Below are positions 45,544 through 55,122 of a DNA stretch of 64,000 bases, in pieces (position 1 is the first letter of the stretch; each line of letters starts with the position of its first letter). Origin of the DNA: Filimonas effusa. Lineage in GTDB: Bacteria > Bacteroidota > Bacteroidia > Chitinophagales > Chitinophagaceae. Location of the stretch: positions 868,001 through 932,000 of the forward strand of contig NZ_SDHZ01000001.1 in the NCBI RefSeq assembly GCF_004118675.1, read 5' to 3'. The position numbers and the translations under genes were made by a program. Under the pieces are notes generated by a model, which was given only the letters and a program-made list of their open reading frames with translations, did no database searches and was not told where the DNA came from.

Positions 45544-48113
45544 AAACGGAAACCTGCCATGATATAAGGTAAAGTACCTTCCCGGGAAAAGCCTGCCGTA
45601 GCCTGTATGATGAACAGCTGTGCGGGAATCAGGTAAAAGCCCCCGCCATAACCATCATGCCACCGGCTGGAACTTTCGCCCGGTAACCATACACGGCCTA
45701 TATCGTTAAAGCCTATCAAACCTACACTGCCCGGAAATAGGTACGATGCAAAGTCAAATAGCTTCAGCCTTACTTCCAGGTTGTGATAAAGCAGGGTTTT
45801 GCCGGTAAACCGCGCAGTATGAAACCCGCGTAATAATTGCGCGCCACCCAGCTGCATCATCTGGAAATAAGCAGGTTTGCCGATGGTGGTGCCTAGCCCC
45901 ACCCGGTTGGCTAATACCAGCGTAGAATCGCCTATAAGAGGCGTGTAAAAGCTGAAATCGGTCAATAACCTGCCAAAGGTCTTGTGCCCGCCATTCATCT
46001 GCCGCATGCCCGTCAATTCGGTCTGCCAGTGCACACCCCGGTAGGGCATTGTGAGATTGTTCCTGGTATCTATATCCCAGCCGCCTGCTATGCCCGCATA
46101 AAAGCGATCGGCAAATACCTGCTGCTCAGGATAAGCTGCATTGTAAGCGCCAAGGAAACGATGTGTGTTGTTGGAGAACTTGCTGGTATAGTATTGCGCT
46201 GCCAGCCCGGCATTCACCTGTAAATGCTTGCCCAAAGGCCAGTACAATCTTACATCTCCATTGATCAGGTCATAACGGCTGCGGTAATATTCGATCTCCT
46301 TATCTTCTGTCCTTGGAAACGATGAGTTGTTGCCTAATCCAAAAAAGTTGCTAAGGTTCTGCGGCCCCCGCGATAGTATGTTTACCCGCAGGTCGTTTTT
46401 GCCTATCAGCTTCTTATAATCTGCCGTATACTGTAATAAAAATGCTTTGCGGCCGGTGAAATAGCTGGCCATTAACTGGTGCTGCTGCGCATAAGGAACC
46501 TTACGAAACCCCTGTTGTTCATACAACAACTCTGTTCTTACTAATAAGCCCTGGTCAGGGTTGTATTGTGCCATAAACAAAGGCCCCAGCCGGTCAAATA
46601 CAAAACTGCGTTTATTATAAGCGTTTACAAGACTGTCTTTTTCTGTGCGTATCCTTGCTGCTGACCGGGGTGGTAGCTGGTTGGGCTGATCCGACCGGTC
46701 ATAAATATAAATTCGCCCGCGTTGTGCTACCTCGTTGCCTACCGAAAAGCTATCCGGCCCGTCGCCGCCAATAAGCCTTACGCGAATAGGGGAGCGGTGA
46801 TCTCCGCTGATACGGAAGCGATCTGTTCCGTCAAGACCATACAGTCTTATCTCTTTCGTTGTTTTTGGGGTAAATTCTTTTTTATAGATCCGCTGATCCA
46901 GGCTGCCATCCTTCTTAACCTTATAAATGCTTACAGTAATATGCCCCTTCTTTTGCTTCTTTATCTCAAAATACTCTTGCTTGTCCGAACCGGGAATATC
47001 GGCATACTTCGAAATAAAAGCATAATATTTCATCGCATCTCCCGCCAGTGATTCCCGTCGTGCTATCATTGTTTTTATAACATGCTCGCCATTTAATTTG
47101 AAAATGGTATCAGGCATCAGCGATACCGCCTGCCTGATTAAACTATCGGTAAGTGTTGATTGAATAAAAGCAATTTGCTTTTTCCAGTCTTTAGCGTCCA
47201 GTTCGTTTAGAAAATAACGATCGAAGAAACGTGCCTGTATATTAAAACCGTTGATATCCCTGATCTTGTCATGATATCCCTGGAACTTCGACATCAGCCA
47301 TTGGTGCGATACCAGCCAGGGGAATACGCCGGTAGTATTATAATATACCTGGTCGCGGTCTCTGGGAACAGGCGTATAGGTAACGGCTTTTTTATCCTTC
47401 CTGCGTTCCCAGCGCCATTGGTCTTCATGACGGTCCCAGTCGCCCAGCAACATATCCAGCAGCCTTGCACGTAATACGATCTCTTGGTCTACCCGCACAT
47501 CGTTATCTTCTTCCAGCTTACGTTGTGTTTTCTCCGTGTTGTCTGTCCGGTCGGCATCAAGCGGCTCTCTTTCTTCAAAAAGAAATACAGCATTGGCAAA
47601 ATCAGCCCTGTAGGCGCCAAGCGCACTGTCATCGGGAACATATACAATTTGTGGATTGGCATGTGGTATGCCTAATGCCGCTGCAAGTGGTGGTACCGTA
47701 ACCGAACTGTAAGGATGGGCTGTTACCACCTGGTCCTGTAAAATATCCTTTACTATCGTAGGGCGCAGCTGCTCCGGCAACCCCCTTTCGGGGTATTTCT
47801 GTATCGTACGCAATACCCATTCTTTGCCATTGGCATCCGCCAGCCGCAACGATTTGGTTTGCATGCCACCACCACGTTGCAATATCTTTAACCCGCCCTT
47901 TTCCTGCTGCAGGTAAAATACTTTCATCTTTACCGGCGCAGCCCATAGCTTCCGGTAGCTTTCACCAAATAAAAAACGATGTACGCCGGTAACGCTGTCA
48001 TAACCCGGTGCTATAGCCACAGTAATACTGTCAGGAACAACCCGGGCCTGCTGCCCCGCTGCTTGTAACGATAACAGTAAAACCAGGCTTGTAATAAATC
48101 TGGTTAGCCTCAT
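45540..48113 (-). CDS. BamA/surface-antigen-type outer-membrane protein with kinase-like domain
   Basis: 857 residues. A signal peptide (to about 20) is followed by a domain of about 350 residues with GGGMQTKSLRL (81-91), KEWVLRTIQK, FLFEEREPL, LLGDWDRHEDQWRW (222-235) and VPRDRDQVY (249-257). Then comes a small beta domain (IRLYGLDGTDRFRISGDH) and a BamA/Omp85-type barrel (about 500-857) ending YIMAGFRF, an outer-membrane insertion signal. The GDWDRH...DRD layout resembles the catalytic and metal loops of HipA/FAM20/PI-kinase-like folds (inference). It is paralogous to the C-terminal two thirds of the phosphoesterase protein 2.4 kb upstream. Last gene of the polyphosphate-kinase operon. Confidence 0.8.
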   Translation of the reverse strand: MRLTRFITSLVLLLSLQAAGQQARVVPDSITVAIAPGYDSVTGVHRFLFGESYRKLWAAPVKMKVFYLQQEKGGLKILQRGGGMQTKSLRLADANGKEWVLRTIQKYPERGLPEQLRPTIVKDILQDQVVTAHPYSSVTVPPLAAALGIPHANPQIVYVPDDSALGAYRADFANAVFLFEEREPLDADRTDNTEKTQRKLEEDNDVRVDQEIVLRARLLDMLLGDWDRHEDQWRWERRKDKKAVTYTPVPRDRDQVYYNTTGVFPWLVSHQWLMSKFQGYHDKIRDINGFNIQARFFDRYFLNELDAKDWKKQIAFIQSTLTDSLIRQAVSLMPDTIFKLNGEHVIKTMIARRESLAGDAMKYYAFISKYADIPGSDKQEYFEIKKQKKGHITVSIYKVKKDGSLDQRIYKKEFTPKTTKEIRLYGLDGTDRFRISGDHRSPIRVRLIGGDGPDSFSVGNEVAQRGRIYIYDRSDQPNQLPPRSAARIRTEKDSLVNAYNKRSFVFDRLGPLFMAQYNPDQGLLVRTELLYEQQGFRKVPYAQQHQLMASYFTGRKAFLLQYTADYKKLIGKNDLRVNILSRGPQNLSNFFGLGNNSSFPRTEDKEIEYYRSRYDLINGDVRLYWPLGKHLQVNAGLAAQYYTSKFSNNTHRFLGAYNAAYPEQQVFADRFYAGIAGGWDIDTRNNLTMPYRGVHWQTELTGMRQMNGGHKTFGRLLTDFSFYTPLIGDSTLVLANRVGLGTTIGKPAYFQMMQLGGAQLLRGFHTARFTGKTLLYHNLEVRLKLFDFASYLFPGSVGLIGFNDIGRVWLPGESSSRWHDGYGGGFYLIPAQLFIIQATAGFSREGTLPYIMAGFRF

Positions 48114-48134
48114 GCACTTGTATTTCAGGTTTCT

Positions 48135-50519
48135 CTATTGTAGTATAGCGCTGTCCAGTACCTTCACTCTTAAAGCCTTCAAACCGCTAAGCCCCTGTAA
48201 TTCCTCCAGCTCCACTTTTTCAGTCTCCTGGTGTAATATGCCTGCCTTTTGTAAAGCGTTTATTGCCTCCAGGTAGTCTTCTATTTCCGAATGCCCCGAG
48301 TATACTATCGCAATCATTCCGGGCTGCGTTAGCCGTTGTGATGTGTTCTTTACATAAGCCTTGTCTATCCGCTTCTTGGCCATCTGGTAACGGATATTAT
48401 AACTCCCTTGCACGTCAAATCGCTTCTCATCCGTCCGGAAGCTGATATCTATCGTGTTGCCATGTACAAATATCAATTGTGTCGTTTCCAGCTGTTTGGC
48501 CATTTGTGGCAATAATGCCTTTGTTTGCTGGGTTAAATGCGCCATCACTGCCAGTTGCCGGTGCCGCATCTTTTTCAGGTGATCCGGCGCCAGTTGCGCC
48601 TGGGGGGCTATAGACGCCCCTACATAAATATCATATTCCACGCCATCTGTCCTGAATTTCTCAAAATAACACGGAAACTGCTTCTGTAACTCCTCATTAA
48701 ATAAATCAAGTGTTTCTCCTACTGTCCTGTTTATCAATTGCATAGAAGATTCTAACTCCCTTCTCTGCTGAAAGGTAACACCATCATTTTCATCAAGCGC
48801 CTGCATATAACGTTCTACAACAGGCGCCGCTTCTGCATGCTCTGCCGCTATCTGCCGTAATATGCCCGGTATTTCACGGTGTAGAAAGTCCTCCGCTTTC
48901 ATTGCCTGGTAAGGCGACATTTTCCGCTCTATCTTATGTATCCACTCCTTACAAGCCTTTATGATATCTTCATTTACCACACAGCTGGAGTCTTTGTAGG
49001 GATGCAATGCCTTCATCGTTTCATTCAGTACCTGCACATGCATCTCCAGGTCTGTCTGTAAAGCCTTGTTGCGCTCTTCCGTAGAGTTGCGGATATCAAC
49101 TGCCCCATAAAGCGGGTACACATCTTCAAAAACAATAGCCGGTAACGGCGGGTTCTTTTCCCGTTCTTCTTTGCGCAGGTATTGCCATGCCGCTTCGTTG
49201 AACTTCCATTGTACCGCCGGTTGTAAAGGCGTGAACTTATCATTGATAACACGCGTAATATCTTCCTGCAGGTCATCGATCGCCTGCTGCAAAAACTGCG
49301 ATAGCACCGGGGTGGCGCCTTGCAGCAACGATAGCTTCTTTTCATTAATGCCGTTCTCCCGGTCCGAAAAGATCTCCAATACGCCCGTCAGTTTCCCCTG
49401 GTGGTATAAAGGCGTAATAACGAAAGACGATATCCCATTGGCCGATAGCATCTTCAATGCAGGCGATAGGCCCTGGTGTAAAGGCGTGATGGAACGGATG
49501 AAAAACAGCCGCGGCGATTTAATATAATCTTCCACAAACTGCTGGTACATTTCCTCGCTTAGCCCGTATTTATTTGCCAGGTCAAGCAGTACACTCCGCA
49601 AGCCGGTTCCTCTGTGAAACACCAGCTTATTATTGATCCGCAACAAAGGCTGCATGCCAAAACGAATGGTGGGATCTTTTACGATGCTCTTTAACGCCAG
49701 TTCTATCGTGGCAAAACGCTCTGCGCTTTTATGGAGGGTATGCTCAAACAGCATTTCCTTTAAAGTGTCTACTGAATGTTCCGGTGTAACGTCTGTTAAA
49801 GTAATAACAGAAAATCCTTCAAAATGAAAGCGATCCAGCGGCAACACCTTAGAGATGATCTCCAGCTGTATTTCTTCACTGAAATCTCTGGATATCTGCT
49901 CCTGGAAAGCTTCAAAGCTTATTTCCGGAAGTTCCCCGTCCACCTTTATATCAATAAAACGATCGTCGAATTCCAGCTTGTAATAACGTAACAGCCCCGT
50001 TTCCTCATCTACGGTACGGTATACCATCTCGTTTTCCCCAACTACCAAACCATATAGCTTCGATAGTATCATCAGGTATACATGCAATTTTTTATCCTTT
50101 TCCTTTTCTGCACTGTTTTTTTCAATGAGATTAGGCTTCAGGGTCGGCATACCGCCACACTCTGTACAGGTGAGCTCATAAAAAGCATCGGTGCCATAAA
50201 AAATAACCGGCTTCATAGGCGACGATAACGCCCACAGATATTCTTTTTCCGACGAAAGGGTAGGTGTCAGTATCGTATATATCAGCTCCAGTAAAGGAAG
50301 ATAATTGCTTACCGATGCCTCCTCAACAGGCTGGTCCAGGTCAGGATAGGCCGCAAAAGCGTCCAGTACCTGCCGGTAAACAATTGCTTTATAAGTGCTC
50401 TCTTCAGCTATTTTTTGTTGTAAAAAACGGATAAATGGTTGAAACGACAGACTGGCATGTAAAACCTTGGGTTTATCATGCTCTATCGCACTATTTAGAT
50501 CTATTAATGATGTTTGCAT
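48135..50519 (-). CDS. GAF-domain protein of unknown function
   Basis: 794 residues, no signal peptide, so probably cytoplasmic. A GAF-like sensor domain is seen at about 330-435 (SFVITPLYHQGKLTGVLEIF, EKKLSLLQGATPVLSQFL), followed by long helices (about 510-640) and a C-terminal region with YDIYVGASIAPQAQ and SGHSEIEDYLEAINAL. The N-terminal 300 residues are not recognised; they include ELTCTECGGMPTLKP. It is encoded between the two outer-membrane paralogues with gaps of 21 and 34 bases, so it is likely part of the same pathway. A stretch YGAVDIRNSTEERNKAL faintly recalls a class III cyclase first strand, but the second metal Asp is not evident. Confidence 0.75.
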   Translation of the reverse strand: MQTSLIDLNSAIEHDKPKVLHASLSFQPFIRFLQQKIAEESTYKAIVYRQVLDAFAAYPDLDQPVEEASVSNYLPLLELIYTILTPTLSSEKEYLWALSSPMKPVIFYGTDAFYELTCTECGGMPTLKPNLIEKNSAEKEKDKKLHVYLMILSKLYGLVVGENEMVYRTVDEETGLLRYYKLEFDDRFIDIKVDGELPEISFEAFQEQISRDFSEEIQLEIISKVLPLDRFHFEGFSVITLTDVTPEHSVDTLKEMLFEHTLHKSAERFATIELALKSIVKDPTIRFGMQPLLRINNKLVFHRGTGLRSVLLDLANKYGLSEEMYQQFVEDYIKSPRLFFIRSITPLHQGLSPALKMLSANGISSFVITPLYHQGKLTGVLEIFSDRENGINEKKLSLLQGATPVLSQFLQQAIDDLQEDITRVINDKFTPLQPAVQWKFNEAAWQYLRKEEREKNPPLPAIVFEDVYPLYGAVDIRNSTEERNKALQTDLEMHVQVLNETMKALHPYKDSSCVVNEDIIKACKEWIHKIERKMSPYQAMKAEDFLHREIPGILRQIAAEHAEAAPVVERYMQALDENDGVTFQQRRELESSMQLINRTVGETLDLFNEELQKQFPCYFEKFRTDGVEYDIYVGASIAPQAQLAPDHLKKMRHRQLAVMAHLTQQTKALLPQMAKQLETTQLIFVHGNTIDISFRTDEKRFDVQGSYNIRYQMAKKRIDKAYVKNTSQRLTQPGMIAIVYSGHSEIEDYLEAINALQKAGILHQETEKVELEELQGLSGLKALRVKVLDSAILQ

Positions 50520-50553
50520 TGCTTTTCTCCTTATTTGCCACTATTCTTTTTCA

Positions 50554-53500
50554 TCAAAAACGGAATCCCATCGAAATATAAGGGTACCAGCCCTCAACGG
50601 AATTTCCCATTACAAAACTAAACGCAACGAGCGAAACCGGCGCAAAATAAATGCCACCGCCCTGGCCATTATGCCACTTGCCCGAATCCATGCCCCGTTC
50701 CCATACCCGGCCAATGTCCCAGAACCCGGTAAGCCCAAGCTGCCCCGGTAATATATAACTGGCCACATCTGCCAGCTTCACTCTTAGCTCAAGGTTATTG
50801 TACACACTGTGCTGCCCGGCAAAACGGTACTGGCGATACCCCCGCAGATTGCCCTGCCCACCCACGAAAGCCGACTGGTAAAACGCCGTTTTACCCACAC
50901 TTATCGTACCACCGGTACGGTTGGCCAGCACTATGCTCGCTTTGGCATCCAGGTTCTTGTAAAGCGCCACTTCAGGGATTAGCTGCGCATACGATTCGGC
51001 TGCCTTGTTTACGCCTTTGTATCCCACCATCCTTATCCGTATATAGCTGCCCCATTGCGGAACTACCTTGTTATTGCGGTTGTCACTGGTAAATTCAACA
51101 ACGCCTCCTATATGTAGTTTACTTTGATCGATAGTGGCACTGTCATACGAACCTATCTGCGAAACGTTATTGATAAAACGTCCTGCATTATCGTCTTTAT
51201 CAAAAGCATAATACTGTAACGATGGACCTATGCTTATCGCAGCGGATTTGTTCCCGCGCCAGCGCAGCGAAGGATCAAATTCATATGTGCTGAAACGTGT
51301 CCGGTAATACCGCACAAAATCACCGGTTTTGTTAAACTGGGTTTCATTGCCGCGGCCATAAAAGTTGATAGTGTTATTGGGCGCCCTTACAATAGCGTTT
51401 AATACCAGGTCGGCCTTCCCGACTGTATGTATCCATTCCCCCTGGTACTTGACCGAAAAGGCGGTGGTAGAAAAAGAATGACCTATCAGTATCTCCTGCG
51501 CACTGGCATAAGGATATTTCCGGAATCCTTCCTGGTGTACAAAACGGGCGCCGGCGCCTAATATAAAACCATCGTCCCGGTTTAAGCCTATCAACGCCAG
51601 CGGCATCACCGTATTATATAGGTTCACAGGTGTAAAAGCTGTATGCAAACTGTCGCTGGATAACCGCGATTGTATCCGGTTCAACACACCACTGTAAGTT
51701 GCCGTACCGGGGCGGTCATATACTTTTACAGGCTTTACAGCAGCTGCTACATGATACGCCTTGGTATTGTGCCCGCCAATGATCCGCAAACGGATAGGGG
51801 AGGTCTCGTTGTCGATCCATACACTGTCGGCTCCGTTACGCAGGTATATCCGCACTTCACGGGTATAAGCCTTCTCGTACTCCTTATCCATCAGTGTCTC
51901 CTTTATCTCGCCTTCTTTGTTGATCCTGGAAATATGTATCCGCATATTGCCGTCCTTGCTGCCCGTGATCTTTACCAGCTCATTTTTATCACTGGTTTGT
52001 ATATCTGCTATCTTTTGGGTGAACAGGTAATACGCATCCAGCGCGGCAGGCAAACGGTCGCGGCGCTGCCGCATTTTGCGCATCAGCGTTTCATGCCTTA
52101 ACTGGTAAGCAGGTGCCGGCAGACGCTGTAACGCTGCTTCCAATACTGAATCTGTAAGCGCTTCCTGGAACTCCTTCGCCTCTTTATGCCATTCCTTACG
52201 GCTGAACTGAAACTCAGGATAAGCATTTACAAAACGTGTCTTGAACAATAGCCACCTGATATGACTCATCTCCGCGTCAAAATTGCGCAGGGTGGGAAGT
52301 ATATAGGCTTGTGAGGCAATAAAAGGAAACAAACCCTGCGTTACATGAAAAACCTGGTCTCTGTCTCTGGGTACACCAAGATAGGCCTTGTCCTTACCTT
52401 TCCCCTGGTCGGCCCAGCGCCACTGGTCTTCATGCCTGTCCCAGTCGCCCAAAAAAGCATCCAGCATCCGCGCACGCAGGAAAGCCTTTCCTTTGATATG
52501 ATTTTCATTGTCCTTGATCAGGTTCTTTTTCATCTTTTCCGAATTATCGGAATTGCCCAGCGGCTCCCGCTCTTCCAGTACAACCACCAGGTTTTTGAAC
52601 TTCTGCTCGTAATGCCCCAGGTTTTTATCTGGTGCCACAACGCCTATTACAGGATTGGCATGTGGTACTCTTACAGCATCGGCAATAGGAGGTACCACCA
52701 AAGCTCCGAATGGATGCTGTGCACTCGTTACATCATCCAGCCAGTCGCGCGCAAACGCGTTCTGTAATTGTTCCGGTAACAAGGCATCAGTGCTTTTCTC
52801 TACACTGCGTAATACCCACTCTTTTCCTGTCGGATCTGCAAGCCGTAACGAGGTCGATTGCATCCCGCCACCAAGCCGCAGGGGAGTAAGCCCGCCGCTC
52901 ACCTCAGAGATCTTGATTACAGGCAAGGTCACAGGTGCGGCCCACTCTTTCCGGTAATTTTCACCAAAAAAGAAGCGGTGAAACCTGCCCGGCTTATCAT
53001 AATCAGGATGTATGCTTATGGTAACGCTGTCAAGATAACGCGTGGTATCGGCAGCCAGCGCCGCGGCCTCTTTCTTTTTATAAGGAATATCATATCTGAA
53101 CGCCTCCCTGATCGTATCCTTATCATAGATGTAATAGGTGAACCGGAGATGATTCCCCCGCAACAGATCTGCAGTAACATATCCCTGCATCGCATCGGCA
53201 AACAGTGAATACTTGCCTTTACGCGCATTGGTACGTTTGGCGCCCGCACCGCTTACAACCTGTATCTGCTTGCCTTTAATGAATTGCAGCCCATGTTCAT
53301 GCCCCGCCACATGTACCATGTTGGGATGCTCCGCAAACACTCCATCCACCCGCTTTATCATATCCTGGTACCAGGGATGCTTTAGATCCTCGGGGTTCGT
53401 AAGCGTACTTCTTAGAAAAGGATATAAAGAACCTATCACCGGCAGGGGAATGTAAAGGTGCTTATTGGCCGCCGTAAGCGGGAACAAATGATCTTTCCAC

Positions 53501-54159
53501 GTAAATACACCCCCATGCACACCATAACTTTGGAAAGGATGATGGCCGGCAAGTAATACAATTTTGTTACGGTTATTATAGGCGAGCTCTTCCAGCCGCG
53601 CTAAAACATCTTTCTTGCTCTGGCATTCACATTCCCCGTCAGGATTGTTTTTGCGGAAAGGAAACAACCACCATTCACTATCATATGCAATAATGACTAG
53701 GCTGTCGGTTAATGGAATCTCTACCGGATCAGGACAACCGTTGGCAGGAATAAGCTTCAACAGCGAATCTCCCTGCGATTCAAGGAACTGCCACTGGCTT
53801 TTGATCTTAGCTAGCCCTAAAGGCCCCATCCTGTCCCAGTCATGATTGCCAGGTAAAAAATAAACAGGAGCTCCCTTAGCCCGCATAGGCTCGTATTGCG
53901 ATCGTAAGATCTGCTGCGTAGCCGCTTCTTCGGCGCTCCCCGGCAAACCCATCCCACGGGGATAAATATTATCTCCCAGGAATAATACAACGGTTTTGCC
54001 GCCGGCTATATGCCCCGCCGCATGCTGTAAGGCCTTCTGTTGCTCCGTATTCATTTCTCCCGCATCACCAATCAGCACCACACGGTACAGTAAACTATCC
54101 TGTCCCTTCACATAAATACCTCCCAGCAATAAAAGGAATAGGGGTAAAAATCGCTTCAT
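50554..54159 (-). CDS. Metallophosphoesterase/kinase-like/outer-membrane barrel fusion
   Basis: 1,201 residues. After a signal peptide (1-20) is a calcineurin-like phosphoesterase with its metal motifs in order: IGDAGE (30-35), LGDNIYPRG, PGNHDWDR (103-110), LLAGHHPFQ and VAGHEHG (284-290). Residues about 375-620 repeat the possible kinase-like domain of the downstream paralogue: LGGGMQSTSLRL, KEWVLRSVEK, LGDWDRHEDQWRW (570-582), GVPRDRDQVF. The rest is a BamA-type barrel ending YISMGFRF. The phosphoesterase would act in the periplasm or at the surface. The combination of a phosphatase, a possible kinase fold and a barrel in one chain is unusual. Confidence 0.85.
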   Translation of the reverse strand: MKRFLPLFLLLLGGIYVKGQDSLLYRVVLIGDAGEMNTEQQKALQHAAGHIAGGKTVVLFLGDNIYPRGMGLPGSAEEAATQQILRSQYEPMRAKGAPVYFLPGNHDWDRMGPLGLAKIKSQWQFLESQGDSLLKLIPANGCPDPVEIPLTDSLVIIAYDSEWWLFPFRKNNPDGECECQSKKDVLARLEELAYNNRNKIVLLAGHHPFQSYGVHGGVFTWKDHLFPLTAANKHLYIPLPVIGSLYPFLRSTLTNPEDLKHPWYQDMIKRVDGVFAEHPNMVHVAGHEHGLQFIKGKQIQVVSGAGAKRTNARKGKYSLFADAMQGYVTADLLRGNHLRFTYYIYDKDTIREAFRYDIPYKKKEAAALAADTTRYLDSVTISIHPDYDKPGRFHRFFFGENYRKEWAAPVTLPVIKISEVSGGLTPLRLGGGMQSTSLRLADPTGKEWVLRSVEKSTDALLPEQLQNAFARDWLDDVTSAQHPFGALVVPPIADAVRVPHANPVIGVVAPDKNLGHYEQKFKNLVVVLEEREPLGNSDNSEKMKKNLIKDNENHIKGKAFLRARMLDAFLGDWDRHEDQWRWADQGKGKDKAYLGVPRDRDQVFHVTQGLFPFIASQAYILPTLRNFDAEMSHIRWLLFKTRFVNAYPEFQFSRKEWHKEAKEFQEALTDSVLEAALQRLPAPAYQLRHETLMRKMRQRRDRLPAALDAYYLFTQKIADIQTSDKNELVKITGSKDGNMRIHISRINKEGEIKETLMDKEYEKAYTREVRIYLRNGADSVWIDNETSPIRLRIIGGHNTKAYHVAAAVKPVKVYDRPGTATYSGVLNRIQSRLSSDSLHTAFTPVNLYNTVMPLALIGLNRDDGFILGAGARFVHQEGFRKYPYASAQEILIGHSFSTTAFSVKYQGEWIHTVGKADLVLNAIVRAPNNTINFYGRGNETQFNKTGDFVRYYRTRFSTYEFDPSLRWRGNKSAAISIGPSLQYYAFDKDDNAGRFINNVSQIGSYDSATIDQSKLHIGGVVEFTSDNRNNKVVPQWGSYIRIRMVGYKGVNKAAESYAQLIPEVALYKNLDAKASIVLANRTGGTISVGKTAFYQSAFVGGQGNLRGYRQYRFAGQHSVYNNLELRVKLADVASYILPGQLGLTGFWDIGRVWERGMDSGKWHNGQGGGIYFAPVSLVAFSFVMGNSVEGWYPYISMGFRF

Positions 54160-54258
54160 TTAATTATTTATAAAATATTACAGTTCTTATTCCTCCACTG
54201 TTTCAATTATCTTCTCATACTGCCGCCTATGCAATGGCTTCTCCGGTTGCTGCCAACT

Positions 54259-55107
54259 CTACTTCCGCTTAAACAACAAAATATTCCCCTTCACCAGGTC
54301 GTCCCCCTCATTCGAAATGTACATATTGCCCGCATTGTCAAAGGCTATACCCTCAGGTTGGTTAAATATATTGCCGCTAAGCGGATAGGTCTCCTTTACC
54401 TTGAAATTGCTATCCGTGATCACCAGCAGCTTGTTTACAGCCGATACAATATACCAGTCCCGCGTGATCGGATGACGCGCCAGCGCCGACGGACGGAAAC
54501 TCTTTTTCTTCTTGATGGATTTAATGCCCGACACATCTATCGTAAAGGTCCCTGTCATACGTATCGTATCGGCAAGCTTTAAAATATAACCGGTAACAGC
54601 CTCCCGGGCGTCATCGGCATCACAGTTTTTACACAGCAGATACAGTTGATCGGTAGCCTCATCGCCATAAAGCCCCTCATATTCACCTGCCGGCACAAGA
54701 TCCCTCCATTCCTGTACATCTACCGCATCGTCACCGTAAGCAGCTGTAAGCGCAAAGCGATACAACACGCCATTGCTTTTCAGCACTATTGCCTGCCCGT
54801 TAATGATACTTACATCCTCATAATCCCCGTGTTTGGCAAACTTGGAGTTATACTGCTTGGCCTTATCCCAGGCAAGACGGAATAGCTTCCCTTCTTCATC
54901 CTGGATAGCATAGATAGTATCGTTTTTCCCCCTGTTAAAAGCGATCCCAGATACCTCCAGTAAACTCTCTGGTAAAGAAAACTTATGAGGTTTGTTCAGG
55001 TTATAGTCTTTGGGAGTAGGCTTATATTCCTGCGCTCCGCATCCCGCTCCCAGCGCCGCAAACAGCACAAGGCATATCCGGGTAATAGCAATAATGGAGT
55101 TGTTCAT
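54259..55107 (-). CDS. SdiA-regulated-type beta-propeller lipoprotein
   Basis: 282 residues. The N-terminus has a lipobox-like ALGAGCG. Propeller-type repeats follow: SLPESLLEVSGIAFN, HGDYEDVSIINGQAIVLKSN, GEYEGLYGDEATDQLYLLCK, and the closing FNQPEGIAFDNAGNMYISNE, as in SdiA-regulated and NHL/SMP-30-like proteins. It is expected in the periplasm, attached to a membrane; ligand unknown. It sits 15 bases after the polyphosphate kinase gene and about 100 bases before the phosphoesterase fusion, on the same strand. Confidence 0.8.
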   Translation of the reverse strand: MNNSIIAITRICLVLFAALGAGCGAQEYKPTPKDYNLNKPHKFSLPESLLEVSGIAFNRGKNDTIYAIQDEEGKLFRLAWDKAKQYNSKFAKHGDYEDVSIINGQAIVLKSNGVLYRFALTAAYGDDAVDVQEWRDLVPAGEYEGLYGDEATDQLYLLCKNCDADDAREAVTGYILKLADTIRMTGTFTIDVSGIKSIKKKKSFRPSALARHPITRDWYIVSAVNKLLVITDSNFKVKETYPLSGNIFNQPEGIAFDNAGNMYISNEGDDLVKGNILLFKRK

Positions 55108-55122
55108 GGGGCTACAATTGAT

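Noticed and set aside
48900-49200. Class III nucleotide cyclase in the GAF protein (VDIRNST)
   Set aside because: Only a single short resemblance; the second metal Asp and the base-selecting residues were not found.
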